Below, one piece after another: positions 1 through 8,990 of a DNA stretch of 64,000 nucleotides. The first letter of the stretch is position 1. Every line of letters begins with the position of its first letter. The stretch covers positions 2,356,001 through 2,420,000 of the forward strand of contig NZ_CP066339.1 in the NCBI RefSeq assembly GCF_016406125.1, read 5' to 3'. The notes under the pieces are model-generated. The model made no database searches, was not told where the DNA came from, and saw only the letters and a program-made list of their open reading frames with translations. Both the position numbers and the translations under genes were made by a program. The DNA comes from Alicyclobacillus sp. SO9 (GTDB lineage: Bacteria > Bacillota > Bacilli > Alicyclobacillales > Alicyclobacillaceae).

Positions 1-150
1 GTGACGCTTTTGGCAGATGTCACGGAAGACTTTGACGATGCAGGGCAGGGAGAGGTCGAGCAGGCGAACTTTCAGCAGGTCTTTGCCAATGCGTTACAGG
101 TTGTGCGTAAGAAATACGGCCGGGATGACCGCAAGGAGGATACGCAGTAA
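1..150 (+). CDS. C-terminal end of a fla-operon protein, probably FliO/FliZ (partial)
   Basis: Frame 1 is open from the first base to a TAA at 148-150, giving the last 49 residues of a protein that starts outside the window. The tail is hydrophilic and charged (it ends KKYGRDDRKEDTQ). The stop overlaps the ATG of fliP by one base, so the two are translationally coupled, and the fliP ribosome binding site AAGGAGG lies inside this gene. In Bacilli the gene directly before fliP is fliO (called fliZ in B. subtilis), a small membrane protein that helps FliP assemble. The identity rests on position only, because the visible part has no diagnostic motif. Confidence 0.5.
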   Translation: MTLLADVTEDFDDAGQGEVEQANFQQVFANALQVVRKKYGRDDRKEDTQ

Positions 151-923
151 TGAAAGCTCGCTCTATCCGTTATCTGACCGGTTCCGTGTTGGGGGCTGTG
201 GGCACCTTTGCCGGGTTGTCTGTCATGACAGTCTCAGCAGCAACCAACAAAACTGCCAGTCTTATTCCGGGCATTCCGACTTCAAACTCACCACATGCTG
301 TAGACGGAACCCTTCAGATCATCTTTTTGCTTACTATCCTGTCCATTGCACCGGCTATCTTAATACTAATGACGTCGTTTACGCGCATTATTGTTGTGCT
401 GTCCTTTGTTCGCAATGCACTGTCACTGCAACAGTCGCCGCCAAACCAAGTCTTGATTGGACTGGCCCTGTTTATAACGCTGTTTGTGATGCAGCCAACC
501 TTTCAAACGGCCAATCAGCAGGCGTTACAACCCTATTTAAAAGGACAAATTTCGCAGACTGTGGCATTGCAAAGAGCCGAGGTTCCATTTAAGAAATTTA
601 TGGCCAAACAGACGCGTCAAAACGATTTGGAACTGTTTTTGCAGTATCGACATATGAAAAAGCCCAAGTCGGTAGCTAAGATACCGATGGCTGCATTGGT
701 GCCAGCCTATACCATCAGTGAACTGAAAACCGCCTTTCAAATCGGCTTTATGATATATCTGCCTTTTCTCATCATCGACTTGGTCGTCGCGACAACATTG
801 ATGTCCATGGGGATGATGATGCTTCCGCCGGTCATGATATCCCTGCCATTTAAGATTTTATTGTTTGTCATGGTAGATGGATGGTATCTGGTCGTAAAGA
901 GCCTGTTGGCCGGCTATACATGA
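150..923 (+). CDS. fliP: Flagellar type III export gate protein FliP
   Basis: 257 residues, the normal FliP length. It begins with an N-terminal hydrophobic signal-like segment (about residues 8-30), followed by four membrane segments. The family-typical stretch LTSFTRIIVVLSFVRNAL and the C-terminal pair of helices with MGMMMLPPVMISLPFKI are present. FliP forms the core of the FliP5-FliQ4-FliR1 export gate in the inner membrane at the base of the flagellum. It starts one base inside the preceding gene's stop, with AAGGAGG about 9 bases upstream. It is followed by fliQ after a short gap, in the standard fla/che operon order. Confidence 0.97.
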   Translation: MKARSIRYLTGSVLGAVGTFAGLSVMTVSAATNKTASLIPGIPTSNSPHAVDGTLQIIFLLTILSIAPAILILMTSFTRIIVVLSFVRNALSLQQSPPNQVLIGLALFITLFVMQPTFQTANQQALQPYLKGQISQTVALQRAEVPFKKFMAKQTRQNDLELFLQYRHMKKPKSVAKIPMAALVPAYTISELKTAFQIGFMIYLPFLIIDLVVATTLMSMGMMMLPPVMISLPFKILLFVMVDGWYLVVKSLLAGYT

Positions 924-981
924 GACCTGACTTGGTTCTGCGCAGTGGCAGCCGCCGCGGTTTTTGGAAAGGAGGGGCGAG

Positions 982-1251
982 ATGGACGCCAATTTTATTA
1001 TCGGTCTTGGACAGCAAATCATCTGGCTCGTTGTCAAACTTACAACCCCAATCCTCGGCTTTGGGCTGGCCGTTGGATTACTTGTAAGTGTCTTTCAAGC
1101 TACAACACAAATTCAGGAACAGACGCTGGCCTTTGTACCGAAAATTGCGGCTGCTATCGTCGCTATGTTGATTTTTGGACCTTGGATGCTAGCCTCTATG
1201 GTGGATTTCACACAGCATGTGTTGGGAAACCTGATGGCGTTCGTGCAATAG
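982..1251 (+). CDS. fliQ: Flagellar export gate protein FliQ
   Basis: 89 residues, two transmembrane helices (about 12-40 and 52-78). It starts MDANFIIGLGQQ and contains the FliQ-like VGLLVSVFQATTQIQEQTL in the loop between the helices. The ATG at 982 is chosen because the strong site AAAGGAGGGG ends about 4-5 bases before it; an in-frame ATG at 964 would place that site inside the gene. FliQ packs around FliP/FliR in the export gate. It is followed within 5 bases by fliR. Confidence 0.96.
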   Translation: MDANFIIGLGQQIIWLVVKLTTPILGFGLAVGLLVSVFQATTQIQEQTLAFVPKIAAAIVAMLIFGPWMLASMVDFTQHVLGNLMAFVQ

Positions 1252-1255
1252 CCCT

Positions 1256-2032
1256 ATGATTGCATATGCACTCAATCACGTTTATCTGTTTCTGGTGATT
1301 TTAAGTCGCCTGTTGGCGTTTGTCGCAACAAGCCCGGTTCTGTCTATCCGGATTTGGCCCGCATGGGGAAAGATTGGATTGGCCGCTGTAACTGCGATGT
1401 TAGTGGAGCCCACGTTAAGCGCGCATGTTGCGAGTCCATACACCAATCCGGGTGAGTTTGTCGTTCTCTTGCTCGAAGAAACCTCAGTAGGCATATTTAT
1501 GGGATTTTTCGCAAACATGATTTTTACCGCAATGCTGTGGGCAGGCCAAATGTTTGATTTGGAAATTGGTTTTAGTGTTGTCAGTGAGTTTGACCCGCAA
1601 ACCGGTCAAAACAGTTCTTTGACAGGAAACTTTCTTTCCATTCTATTTACTTTGTATTTCCTGGGGGTAAACGGTCTTGACGGACTCATGTTGGCCGTGA
1701 TGAGCAGCTATAAATTTATTCCCGTAGGCAGCTTACATTTTCCGTCAGATACATGGCAGTTTCTGTCTCATACAATTGCTCTCGTCATGACCTTTGCGTT
1801 GGAATTCTCAGCTCCCTTGTTGATAGCCATGTTGCTGAGCGACATCACCTTTGCCCTCTTGTCACGGGCTGTTCCCCAAATGAATGTGTTTGTTGTGGGG
1901 TTGCCGGCAAAGTTGTTTGTCGGCCTGACAATGTTTGTAGTGGTTATGCCTGGACTGGTTTACTTGTTTGGTCAGTTGTTTCAGATGCTGTTTTCGCATA
2001 TGGACACGATGATGAAGTGGCTCGGGGGGTAA
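1256..2032 (+). CDS. fliR: Flagellar export gate protein FliR
   Basis: 258 residues, six predicted membrane segments, usual FliR length. Recognisable features are the early RLLAFVATSPVLS segment, GFFANMIFTAMLWAGQMFDLEIGFSVV in mid-protein, and a C-terminal helix pair. It completes the FliPQR gate. The start at 1256 has only a weak ribosome binding site and probably depends on coupling to fliQ, whose stop is 4 bases upstream. The flhB GTG follows after 6 bases. Confidence 0.95.
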   Translation: MIAYALNHVYLFLVILSRLLAFVATSPVLSIRIWPAWGKIGLAAVTAMLVEPTLSAHVASPYTNPGEFVVLLLEETSVGIFMGFFANMIFTAMLWAGQMFDLEIGFSVVSEFDPQTGQNSSLTGNFLSILFTLYFLGVNGLDGLMLAVMSSYKFIPVGSLHFPSDTWQFLSHTIALVMTFALEFSAPLLIAMLLSDITFALLSRAVPQMNVFVVGLPAKLFVGLTMFVVVMPGLVYLFGQLFQMLFSHMDTMMKWLGG

Positions 2033-2038
2033 CGGACT

Positions 2039-3121
2039 GTGCTAGAACTGCAATTACAGCGCTTTGCCGGCGAAAAAACAGAACGTGCTACCCCGCAGAG
2101 ACGGCAAGAGGCTCGTCGTGAAGGTCAGGTAGCAAGAAGTTCGGAACTGACTTCGGCGCTGTCGTTGTTTGCCCTGATTGCTGGACTCCGGGTCTTCGGC
2201 GGACACATTTGGTCTGGGTGGGTCAGTGTCATGAAGACAGATTTGGGTAATGCTCAAAGACCTGATTTTACGCAAATACAGCTGGTTGGTCTCGTTGATG
2301 GACAAATCATCACCTTTTTAAAGTTGCTTTTGCCGTTGCTGGCATTAGCGGTCTTCGTGGGCGGGATAGCGTCTTTTGCACAGGTGGGTGTGCTGTTTGT
2401 TCCAAAGCATGTAATGCCTGATTTGAAGAGGATTGATCCCATTTCGGGTTTTAAGCGAATGTTTAGTTTGCGGTCCACGGTAGAGGCCATTAAGTCCATC
2501 CTCAAACTCGCTGTCGTAGGTTTGGTGGCATATTCAGTCGTACGCGGTGCTGTTGGTACTATTGAGCAGATGTATGAGGTCAGTATTACGGCTTATCCGC
2601 GCCTTGTCGGAGACCTCATATTTCGCATGGCAATTGAAATCGCAGCCTTGATGCTGGTACTCGGCGCACTAGATTTTTTCTACCAGCGATACGATTTTGA
2701 AAAAAGCATTCGAATGTCAAAGGACGATATTAAAGACGAACATAAGCGAGAAGAGGGAGACGACCAAATCAAAGGCCGGATTCGTCAACGGGGTCGGGCA
2801 CTTGCCACACAGAGAATGATGCAAGAAGTGGAAAAAGCGGATGTGGTGGTTACAAACCCAACGCATTATGCCGTCGCGATGGTCTACGATACGTCGCGAG
2901 CACTGGCCCCGTTGGTGGTGGCCAAGGGCCAGGATGACATGGCGAGGCGTATTCGAGAACGTGCCAAAGAGGCAAAGGTAGCTCTCGTAGAGAATAAACC
3001 CCTTGCACAGGCCCTGTACAGACTAGTTGATATCGGTGATGTGATTCCGGAAGACCTGTTTCAGGCTGTGGCGGAAGTGCTTGCGTATGTTTATCGCCTA
3101 AACAACAAGGCGGGGAGGTGA
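2039..3121 (+). CDS. flhB: Flagellar export switch protein FlhB
   Basis: 360 residues starting at GTG, preceded by GGGGGGT. It has an N-terminal basic segment (EKTERATPQRRQEARREGQV) typical of FlhB, four membrane helices (about 30-215) and a cytosolic C-terminal domain. The autocleavage motif NPTH is intact at residues 273-276. In this family cleavage between Asn and Pro switches the export apparatus from rod/hook to filament substrates. The gene lies between fliR and flhA, as in B. subtilis. Confidence 0.97.
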   Translation: MLELQLQRFAGEKTERATPQRRQEARREGQVARSSELTSALSLFALIAGLRVFGGHIWSGWVSVMKTDLGNAQRPDFTQIQLVGLVDGQIITFLKLLLPLLALAVFVGGIASFAQVGVLFVPKHVMPDLKRIDPISGFKRMFSLRSTVEAIKSILKLAVVGLVAYSVVRGAVGTIEQMYEVSITAYPRLVGDLIFRMAIEIAALMLVLGALDFFYQRYDFEKSIRMSKDDIKDEHKREEGDDQIKGRIRQRGRALATQRMMQEVEKADVVVTNPTHYAVAMVYDTSRALAPLVVAKGQDDMARRIRERAKEAKVALVENKPLAQALYRLVDIGDVIPEDLFQAVAEVLAYVYRLNNKAGR

Positions 3122-3125
3122 GGAT

Positions 3126-5162
3126 ATGAAAAGAACCGACATAGCAATTATGGCAGCTGTTATCGGAATTGTGGTTATGATGGTCGTTCCGATGAATACG
3201 ATGCTGTTGGATGTGCTTTTGATAATTAATTTGTTTGTCTCGATGACGGTGTTGCTTGTGGCCATGAGTACCAGTGAGCCATTGGACTTTTCAATCTTTC
3301 CGTCTTTGCTGCTCATTACTACGCTGTATCGGTTGGCACTGAATATCTCCTCCATGCGACTTATCTTGAGCCAGCACAACGCCGGTGAGGTGATTCACAC
3401 TTTTGGCAGTTTTGTCATCAAGGGAAACATTGTAATTGGTTTCATTGTCTTTGCTATTTTGGCTATCATTCAGTTTATTGTCATCACAAAAGGTGCAGAG
3501 AGGGTTGCAGAAGTGGCAGCGCGGTTCACACTGGATGCAATGCCTGGTAAGCAAATTGCTATTGATGCTGACTTGAACGCGGGTCTGATAACAGAGCAGG
3601 ATGCTCGAAACCGCCGTATTGCAATTGAACGTGAAGCTGATTTTTACGGTGCTATGGACGGTGCATCCAAGTTTGTCAAAGGAGATGCCATTGCCGCCAT
3701 CCTCATCATTATTGTCAATACGATTGGCGGCTTCATTATTGGAATGGCTATGAACGGCATGTCTTGGCAGGAAGCGGCTCATACGTATACCGTTCTTTCC
3801 GTCGGTGACGGACTGGTCAGTCAGATTCCGGCCCTGCTATTGTCTACGGCAACGGCACTCATGGTGACACGAGCAGCGTCAGAGGTCAATCTTGGACAGG
3901 ATGTCATCCAACAGGTGTTTTCGCAACCGACCAGCCTCTATGTCGTTGCAGGAGCCATTTCACTGCTAGGTATCTTTACACCCATCAGCATCTTCGTAAC
4001 ATTCCCTGTTGCGGGCGTTGCAGCTTTTATGGGCTGGCGTCGCCAACAGCGACAAGCTGCGGAAGTGGAAGAAAAGAAGCAGGAAGAAGTCAGGGCTCAG
4101 TCGGATAAGACAAAGAAGCCTGAAAGTGTACTGTCTATGCTCGGAGTTGATCCTATAGAATTTGAATTTGGCTACGCACTGATTCCACTGGTAGACAGCA
4201 AACAAGGGGGAGACTTACTCGACCGTGTCGTGATGATCAGAAGGCAACTTGCGCTCGAACTCGGCATGGTCATTCCCGTTATCAGGCTTCGAGACAATGT
4301 GGAGCTTCGGCCCTCCGAATACGCCATTAAGATTCGCGGCATTCAGGTGGCGGGAGGCGACTTGATGATGGGTCACTGGTTGGCGATGAGTCCAGGTACA
4401 GACGATCCCGCTGTAGTCGGAATCCCGACAGAAGAACCCACATTCGGCTTGCCTGCCGTGTGGGTGGACAGCGGCATGCGTCTCCGAGCCGAGGCCGCTG
4501 GGTACACTGTAGTCGACTTACCCACTGTAGTCGCGACACATATTACAGAGGTGCTGAAGTCACACGTACACGAGTTGCTGGGACGACAGGAGACCAAGAC
4601 ACTCATCGATCACATTCAAACCTCTGCTCCTGCTGTTGTAGACGACTTGATTCCCAACCTTTTGACTTTGGGCCAAGTCCAGAAAGTGCTGGCGAATCTG
4701 CTGGAAGAGAAGGTCTCCATTCGCGATCTCGTGACAATTTTAGAAACGCTGGCAGACGCCGGAAATGTGACAAAAGATACGGATGTCTTGACAGAACAAG
4801 TCCGACAGGCCCTGTCAAGACAGATTTGCCACCAGTTCTCAATTCCTGGAGAACCTCTCTCAGTCATCACATTAGCGCCTGCGATGGAAGAACAAATTCA
4901 AGCCTCTTTAGTTCAACAGGACGGCGGCCCCGCCTTCATTGGGATTGACCCGACTGAGGCACAGAAAATCTATCGTCGGTTGCGTGAGGAGACGGATAAG
5001 ATGTCCGCAGCAGGGAAAACCCCCGTTTTGTTGGCCCATCCGCAATTACGTCTGCCATTACGGCGCTGGCTTACACGATTTATACCGGAACTGGTTGTAT
5101 TATCTTATAACGAGTTAGATCCAACCATTGAAGTGGAAAGTGGAGGGGTGGTGAATCTCTAA
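3126..5162 (+). CDS. flhA: Flagellar export gate protein FlhA
   Basis: 678 residues. The N-terminal half carries eight membrane segments and the FHIPEP-family cytoplasmic loop (GAERVAEVAARFTLDAMPGKQIAIDADL). The C-terminal half, from about residue 330, is the soluble domain that forms the nonameric ring receiving substrate-chaperone complexes and the ATPase complex. A charged linker (RRQQRQAAEVEEKKQEE) joins the halves. The start ATG has GGGGAGGTG just upstream. The stop TAA overlaps the flhF ATG by one base. Confidence 0.97.
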   Translation: MKRTDIAIMAAVIGIVVMMVVPMNTMLLDVLLIINLFVSMTVLLVAMSTSEPLDFSIFPSLLLITTLYRLALNISSMRLILSQHNAGEVIHTFGSFVIKGNIVIGFIVFAILAIIQFIVITKGAERVAEVAARFTLDAMPGKQIAIDADLNAGLITEQDARNRRIAIEREADFYGAMDGASKFVKGDAIAAILIIIVNTIGGFIIGMAMNGMSWQEAAHTYTVLSVGDGLVSQIPALLLSTATALMVTRAASEVNLGQDVIQQVFSQPTSLYVVAGAISLLGIFTPISIFVTFPVAGVAAFMGWRRQQRQAAEVEEKKQEEVRAQSDKTKKPESVLSMLGVDPIEFEFGYALIPLVDSKQGGDLLDRVVMIRRQLALELGMVIPVIRLRDNVELRPSEYAIKIRGIQVAGGDLMMGHWLAMSPGTDDPAVVGIPTEEPTFGLPAVWVDSGMRLRAEAAGYTVVDLPTVVATHITEVLKSHVHELLGRQETKTLIDHIQTSAPAVVDDLIPNLLTLGQVQKVLANLLEEKVSIRDLVTILETLADAGNVTKDTDVLTEQVRQALSRQICHQFSIPGEPLSVITLAPAMEEQIQASLVQQDGGPAFIGIDPTEAQKIYRRLREETDKMSAAGKTPVLLAHPQLRLPLRRWLTRFIPELVVLSYNELDPTIEVESGGVVNL

Positions 5163-6472
5163 TGATGGTAAAGCGCTATGTGGTGAAGGACATGCCTGAA
5201 GCCATTGTGATGATTCGACGGGATTTGGGAAAGGATGCAGTCATTCTAAGTACTCGGCAAGTACATGAGAAACACTGGCTTGGCCTGCGCCGCAAAAAGC
5301 GTCTCGAAGTGTTGGCTGCGGCTGGAGAGGACATGCCTATTCAAACGAAGTACTCCAGGGACTATCAATCTGTTCCGAAAGAACCACCTGCAGCGGCTCC
5401 TGCTCCTGTCCTTGTATCCCCGTCAGTGCCAGCTGGTGTCGAGGGAGACAGCAAAGGAAGTTCTGTCAGCATGAGTCAGCAGCAGGAAAACATCCGAGCG
5501 TATTCCAATCAGGAAAAAATACTCTCCTCAACAGAGGAACATACGGCCCAGTTGCATGGAACTGCTGTGAATCAGTTTTCGGGTCCCAGTCTTCAACTGC
5601 TGCAACAGGAACTGATGCAGGTTCGAGAGACGTTGAACCATTTGGTTCAACAATCATCACTGTCGCGGGTGGTTACTCACGAAAACAGCGTTGCTGAGCA
5701 TACGCAATTTTTACGGAGACAAGGTTTGGAGAGTGACAGGCTTCTGTCAGCCCTTGAGGTTGTCTGGGGACAGAATGGGATTCACGATGGGTCCAATCTA
5801 AAGTCCGCTGTCTCTTCATCTCTGCTGAACTCAATCAAGGAAGTGTTGCCGCAGTGTACGTCTCATGCAGCCCTTAGCCCTTCATCCAGGGTCGTAGCCT
5901 TTGTCGGGCAGACCGGTGTCGGAAAGACGACAACAATTGCCAAGATTGCAGCGTTGCAAATGCTCAGCGGGAAGAAACGGGTAGGTTTGATTACGGCTGA
6001 TACGTTTCGCATTGCCGCCATCGATCAGTTGCACACTTATGCCCGTATTCTCGGTGTCCCTCTGGAAGTGATTAACAGCGCCGAAGATATGGACGGGGCA
6101 ATTGCAAAGTTGGCCGACCGAGACCTTATCCTGATTGATACCGCTGGGAGAAGCTTTCGGAGTCCCGAACACCTCGAAGATATAAGAAGGTTACTGGAGC
6201 TTCCCGTAATTGATGAAACGCACTTGGTACTGAGCCTTACTACAAAAGCTGAGGACTTGTTGCAATGTGCCAACTATTTTCAAGGATTACCCGTCGACAA
6301 GTTTCTGTTTACTAAGCTTGATGAGACGTCGAGTTATGGCACGGCTCTTGAGGTCCTGTACAGGTACCAGCGACCTGTGTCATATCTGACCAATGGTCAG
6401 AACGTTCCTGATGATTTGGAAATTGCAACCCTCGACAAGCTCCTGAAACTGATTTTTGAGGGGGCAGCATAA
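5162..6472 (+). CDS. flhF: Flagellar SRP-type GTPase FlhF
   Basis: 436 residues. An N-terminal B domain of low complexity (about 1-130, starting VKRYVVKDMPEAIVMIRRDLGKDAVIL) is followed by an SRP-like N domain and a G domain. The P-loop GQTGVGKTTT begins near residue 248, followed by TADTFRIAAIDQL, DTAGRS and TKLDE. FlhF sets flagellar number and position together with FlhG. Translation may begin at the first or the second of two adjacent ATGs (5162 or 5165). It overlaps flhA by one base and is followed by flhG after 2 bases. Confidence 0.96.
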   Translation: MMVKRYVVKDMPEAIVMIRRDLGKDAVILSTRQVHEKHWLGLRRKKRLEVLAAAGEDMPIQTKYSRDYQSVPKEPPAAAPAPVLVSPSVPAGVEGDSKGSSVSMSQQQENIRAYSNQEKILSSTEEHTAQLHGTAVNQFSGPSLQLLQQELMQVRETLNHLVQQSSLSRVVTHENSVAEHTQFLRRQGLESDRLLSALEVVWGQNGIHDGSNLKSAVSSSLLNSIKEVLPQCTSHAALSPSSRVVAFVGQTGVGKTTTIAKIAALQMLSGKKRVGLITADTFRIAAIDQLHTYARILGVPLEVINSAEDMDGAIAKLADRDLILIDTAGRSFRSPEHLEDIRRLLELPVIDETHLVLSLTTKAEDLLQCANYFQGLPVDKFLFTKLDETSSYGTALEVLYRYQRPVSYLTNGQNVPDDLEIATLDKLLKLIFEGAA

Positions 6473-6474
6473 AA

Positions 6475-7362
6475 GTGGATCAGGCGGAGCGATTGAGAAG
6501 TCTTGTGAATCAAGGGCCTATACAGACTGCTGCTTCGAAACAGATCATTGCTGTCGCCAGCGGGAAGGGGGGAGTTGGAAAAACAAACTTCTGTGTGAAC
6601 TTTGCCCTTGAACTGCAAAAAATCCACAGGTCACCGGTAGTGCTTGATGTTGACTTGGGATTTGCAAATGTAGATGTGATACTTGGGGAGCGGCCACGAC
6701 ACACTATTGAAGATTTGTTGAATGGATTCAGTATTTGGGATGTCCTTCAAGTCAGCGCCACCGGATTACCATACTTGTCCGGCGGGGCAGGTCTTACCGA
6801 ATTGCACACCCTGTCGAGGGCGCAAGTACTTCACTTGAAAGAGGAATTTAGCCGGTTGGATGACCGTTATGACACCGTCTTGTTGGATTGCAGTGCCGGA
6901 CATAGTACCAACAGCGAGCAGTTGATTGCCGCTGCTACACAACTTATCGTCCTGACAACGCCCGAGCCCACCTCCATTGCGGACGCATACGCCCTGCTGA
7001 AGATGCTCTCCGTAAATGGTCAACTGCCGCAAGTGGTGACCGTCGTAGTTAACCGTGCCAGCGGCATTGTCGAAGCGAAGCTTGCAGCAGATAAATTGAA
7101 ACTTGTTGCGGCGAAGTTTCTGGGTGTTAATATAGACATTCTTGGATTTATTTTGGAAGACGATGCTGTTCCTCAGGCTGTCATGGCGCAAACAGCCCTG
7201 CTGTTGAAGTATCCGCACAGTAAGGCTGCCAGTTGCATTCAACAAATTGCAAGAAACTACTTACATATTGATGAAAGGTCGGAGAGACGGGGTTTTTCAA
7301 AGTTCTTGGAACGTCTTTTCGGAGTATATTCGCATACGCAAAGCGAGAAATTCATATCGTGA
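6475..7362 (+). CDS. flhG: MinD-like ATPase FlhG
   Basis: 295 residues from a GTG start with GAGGGGG upstream. A deviant Walker A motif, SGKGGVGKTNF, lies at about residues 27-37, with the MinD-family LDVDLGFANVDV switch and the C-terminal amphipathic region. FlhG (YlxH) is a ParA/MinD-type ATPase that binds FlhF and regulates flagellar assembly and spacing. In B. subtilis cheB and cheA come next; here the next gene is cheW, only 12 bases downstream. Confidence 0.95.
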   Translation: MDQAERLRSLVNQGPIQTAASKQIIAVASGKGGVGKTNFCVNFALELQKIHRSPVVLDVDLGFANVDVILGERPRHTIEDLLNGFSIWDVLQVSATGLPYLSGGAGLTELHTLSRAQVLHLKEEFSRLDDRYDTVLLDCSAGHSTNSEQLIAAATQLIVLTTPEPTSIADAYALLKMLSVNGQLPQVVTVVVNRASGIVEAKLAADKLKLVAAKFLGVNIDILGFILEDDAVPQAVMAQTALLLKYPHSKAASCIQQIARNYLHIDERSERRGFSKFLERLFGVYSHTQSEKFIS

Positions 7363-7374
7363 CGGAGGTCCAAA

Positions 7375-7848
7375 ATGAGTGACATACAAGTTGTTTTGTT
7401 TACTTCAGCAGATGAAACCTACGGGGTTCCTGTGAACCAAGTTCAATCCATAGAGCGGCTTGAAGAAATCACACCGGTGCCAAATACCCTGGCCTTTGTT
7501 CAAGGCGTTGTGGAATTGCGCGGCGAAATTGTCCCAGTGATTAACCTGCGAATTCGAGTCGGGGCACAGGCGCTGGCGAAACCGTCAGATGATGCTCGCA
7601 TTATCGTTGTTGAAATTGCAGCAGTGCATGTAGGTCTGGTCGTAGATTCCGTGCTTGATGTAAAGACGCTGGATGAAGAATCGATTCAAGCACCGCCGCA
7701 GCTGATTGGCGGACTTGAGGCACGGTATTTGTCGGGCATTGCGAGAACTGATGAACGTACGCTGGTGCTTTTAAATCTGGAGAAAATCCTGTCAGAGGCA
7801 CAGGAACAGCAACTGCAGCAAGTTGAGAGGAGTATTCAGGGTGAGTGA
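7375..7848 (+). CDS. cheW: Chemotaxis coupling protein CheW
   Basis: 157 residues, a single CheW (SH3-like) domain: VLFTSADETYGVPVNQVQSIERL at the start, then PVPNTLAFVQGVVELRGEIVPVINL and a C-terminal TLVLLNLEKIL. CheW links chemoreceptors to the CheA kinase. The strong site GGAGG lies 7 bases before the ATG. The cheC start overlaps the end by 8 bases. The CheA kinase that CheW needs is not encoded here. Confidence 0.95.
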   Translation: MSDIQVVLFTSADETYGVPVNQVQSIERLEEITPVPNTLAFVQGVVELRGEIVPVINLRIRVGAQALAKPSDDARIIVVEIAAVHVGLVVDSVLDVKTLDEESIQAPPQLIGGLEARYLSGIARTDERTLVLLNLEKILSEAQEQQLQQVERSIQGE

Positions 7849-8452
7849 CGCACCAGAGTTTACGGATTACGTTGCAGATATCTTAAAGGAAGTGGGCAAT
7901 ATTGGTGCCGCTCATGCTGCAACGGCATTGTCTGAACTCATTCAGGAGCAGGTGAACATGACCGTACCGTCGGCCCGCATGGTTCCCTTCCGGGAAGTAC
8001 CAGAACTTCTGGGAGGCGAAGAGATGCTGAGCGCCGGGGTTATTACACAAATTAAAGGGAGTTTGTCGGGAAACCTTTTGCTTGTGATGGCAGCAGAGAG
8101 TGCTGTGCAACTTGTCACGAGACTGTTGCCAGCGGAGAGCAAAGGGGTTCAGGATTTTACGGCCATGGACTTTTCGGCACTGGCCGAAGTTGGGAACATT
8201 CTCGGGGGCTCATTTATCAATGCCATATCAGATTTGACAGGTTTCACGTTGCACGTGACCGTTCCCGGTGTTGCTGTTGACATGGCTGGCGCCATTCTGA
8301 GTATTTGCCTGTTATCGGCTGAACTCACGATGGATGAAGCTTTGCTGGTAGAAACAAGTATCTCCCAAGGAACGAGCAGTATTGATGCACATATCATCCT
8401 GATTCCCGAGCCTGACTCGATGGACCGGCTGCTGAAAGCCTTGGGGGCTTGA
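7841..8452 (+). CDS. cheC: CheY-P phosphatase CheC
   Basis: 203 residues. Both active-site helices of the CheC/CheX/FliY family are complete: DILKEVGN followed 22 residues later by Pro, and SALAEVGN followed 22 residues later by Pro. This matches the D/S-x3-E-x2-N-x22-P pattern. CheC removes phosphate from CheY-P and is stimulated by binding CheD. The GTG at 7841 is preferred because GAGAGGA lies about 9 bases upstream; a TTG at 7823 has no such site. It overlaps cheW by 8 bases. Confidence 0.95.
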   Translation: MSDAPEFTDYVADILKEVGNIGAAHAATALSELIQEQVNMTVPSARMVPFREVPELLGGEEMLSAGVITQIKGSLSGNLLLVMAAESAVQLVTRLLPAESKGVQDFTAMDFSALAEVGNILGGSFINAISDLTGFTLHVTVPGVAVDMAGAILSICLLSAELTMDEALLVETSISQGTSSIDAHIILIPEPDSMDRLLKALGA

Positions 8453-8454
8453 CA

Positions 8455-8952
8455 GTGCTAGATACTGGAAGACTGTCGGTCGTGCGAATTGGAATTGCGG
8501 ATGCGGGCCTCGCGAGCAAGCCGCAGAGAATTCGGACAAACGGGCTTGGCTCTTGCGTTGGTGTTGTGATTTATGATGAGCGTTCGGGGATTTGCGGCCT
8601 CGATCACGTTATGCTGCCTCACGCACCAAAAGGAAAACCTGTGACTCCCGCAAAGTTTGCCGATACAGGCCTACCATGGCTTGTAGAGAAGTTGTTGGAA
8701 TCTGGCGCCGAAAGAAGACATCTACAGGCAAAGTTGGCAGGGGGGGCGCAAATGTTCTCGTCTGCTTCGGGATCGGCGCTGCTTAGAATTGGTCCGAGAA
8801 ACGTTGAAGCAGTGCTCGAATCGTTGCAGGAGTTAAAAGTTCCAGTGGTGTCGCAGGACGTAGGGGGATCAGCAGGACGAACGATTGAGTTCGACCCTGC
8901 GACCAGTGTACTGCATGTTCATACGGCTCTCGAAGGTACATGTGAAATATAG
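8455..8952 (+). CDS. cheD: Chemoreceptor glutamine deamidase CheD
   Basis: 165 residues. The catalytic dyad is visible: Cys34 in GLGSCVGV and His51 in GLDHVMLPH, with the same 17-residue spacing as Cys27/His44 of Thermotoga CheD. CheD deamidates receptor glutamines and binds CheC to raise its phosphatase activity. The GTG at 8455 has GGGGG 7 bases upstream; an in-frame TTG at 8449 is too close to that site. It follows the cheC stop by 2 bases. In B. subtilis sigD follows cheD, but here it is absent. Confidence 0.94.
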   Translation: MLDTGRLSVVRIGIADAGLASKPQRIRTNGLGSCVGVVIYDERSGICGLDHVMLPHAPKGKPVTPAKFADTGLPWLVEKLLESGAERRHLQAKLAGGAQMFSSASGSALLRIGPRNVEAVLESLQELKVPVVSQDVGGSAGRTIEFDPATSVLHVHTALEGTCEI

Positions 8953-8990
8953 GAGAAACGCTTACTGCTATAGTTAAAGGAGTATTTAAA

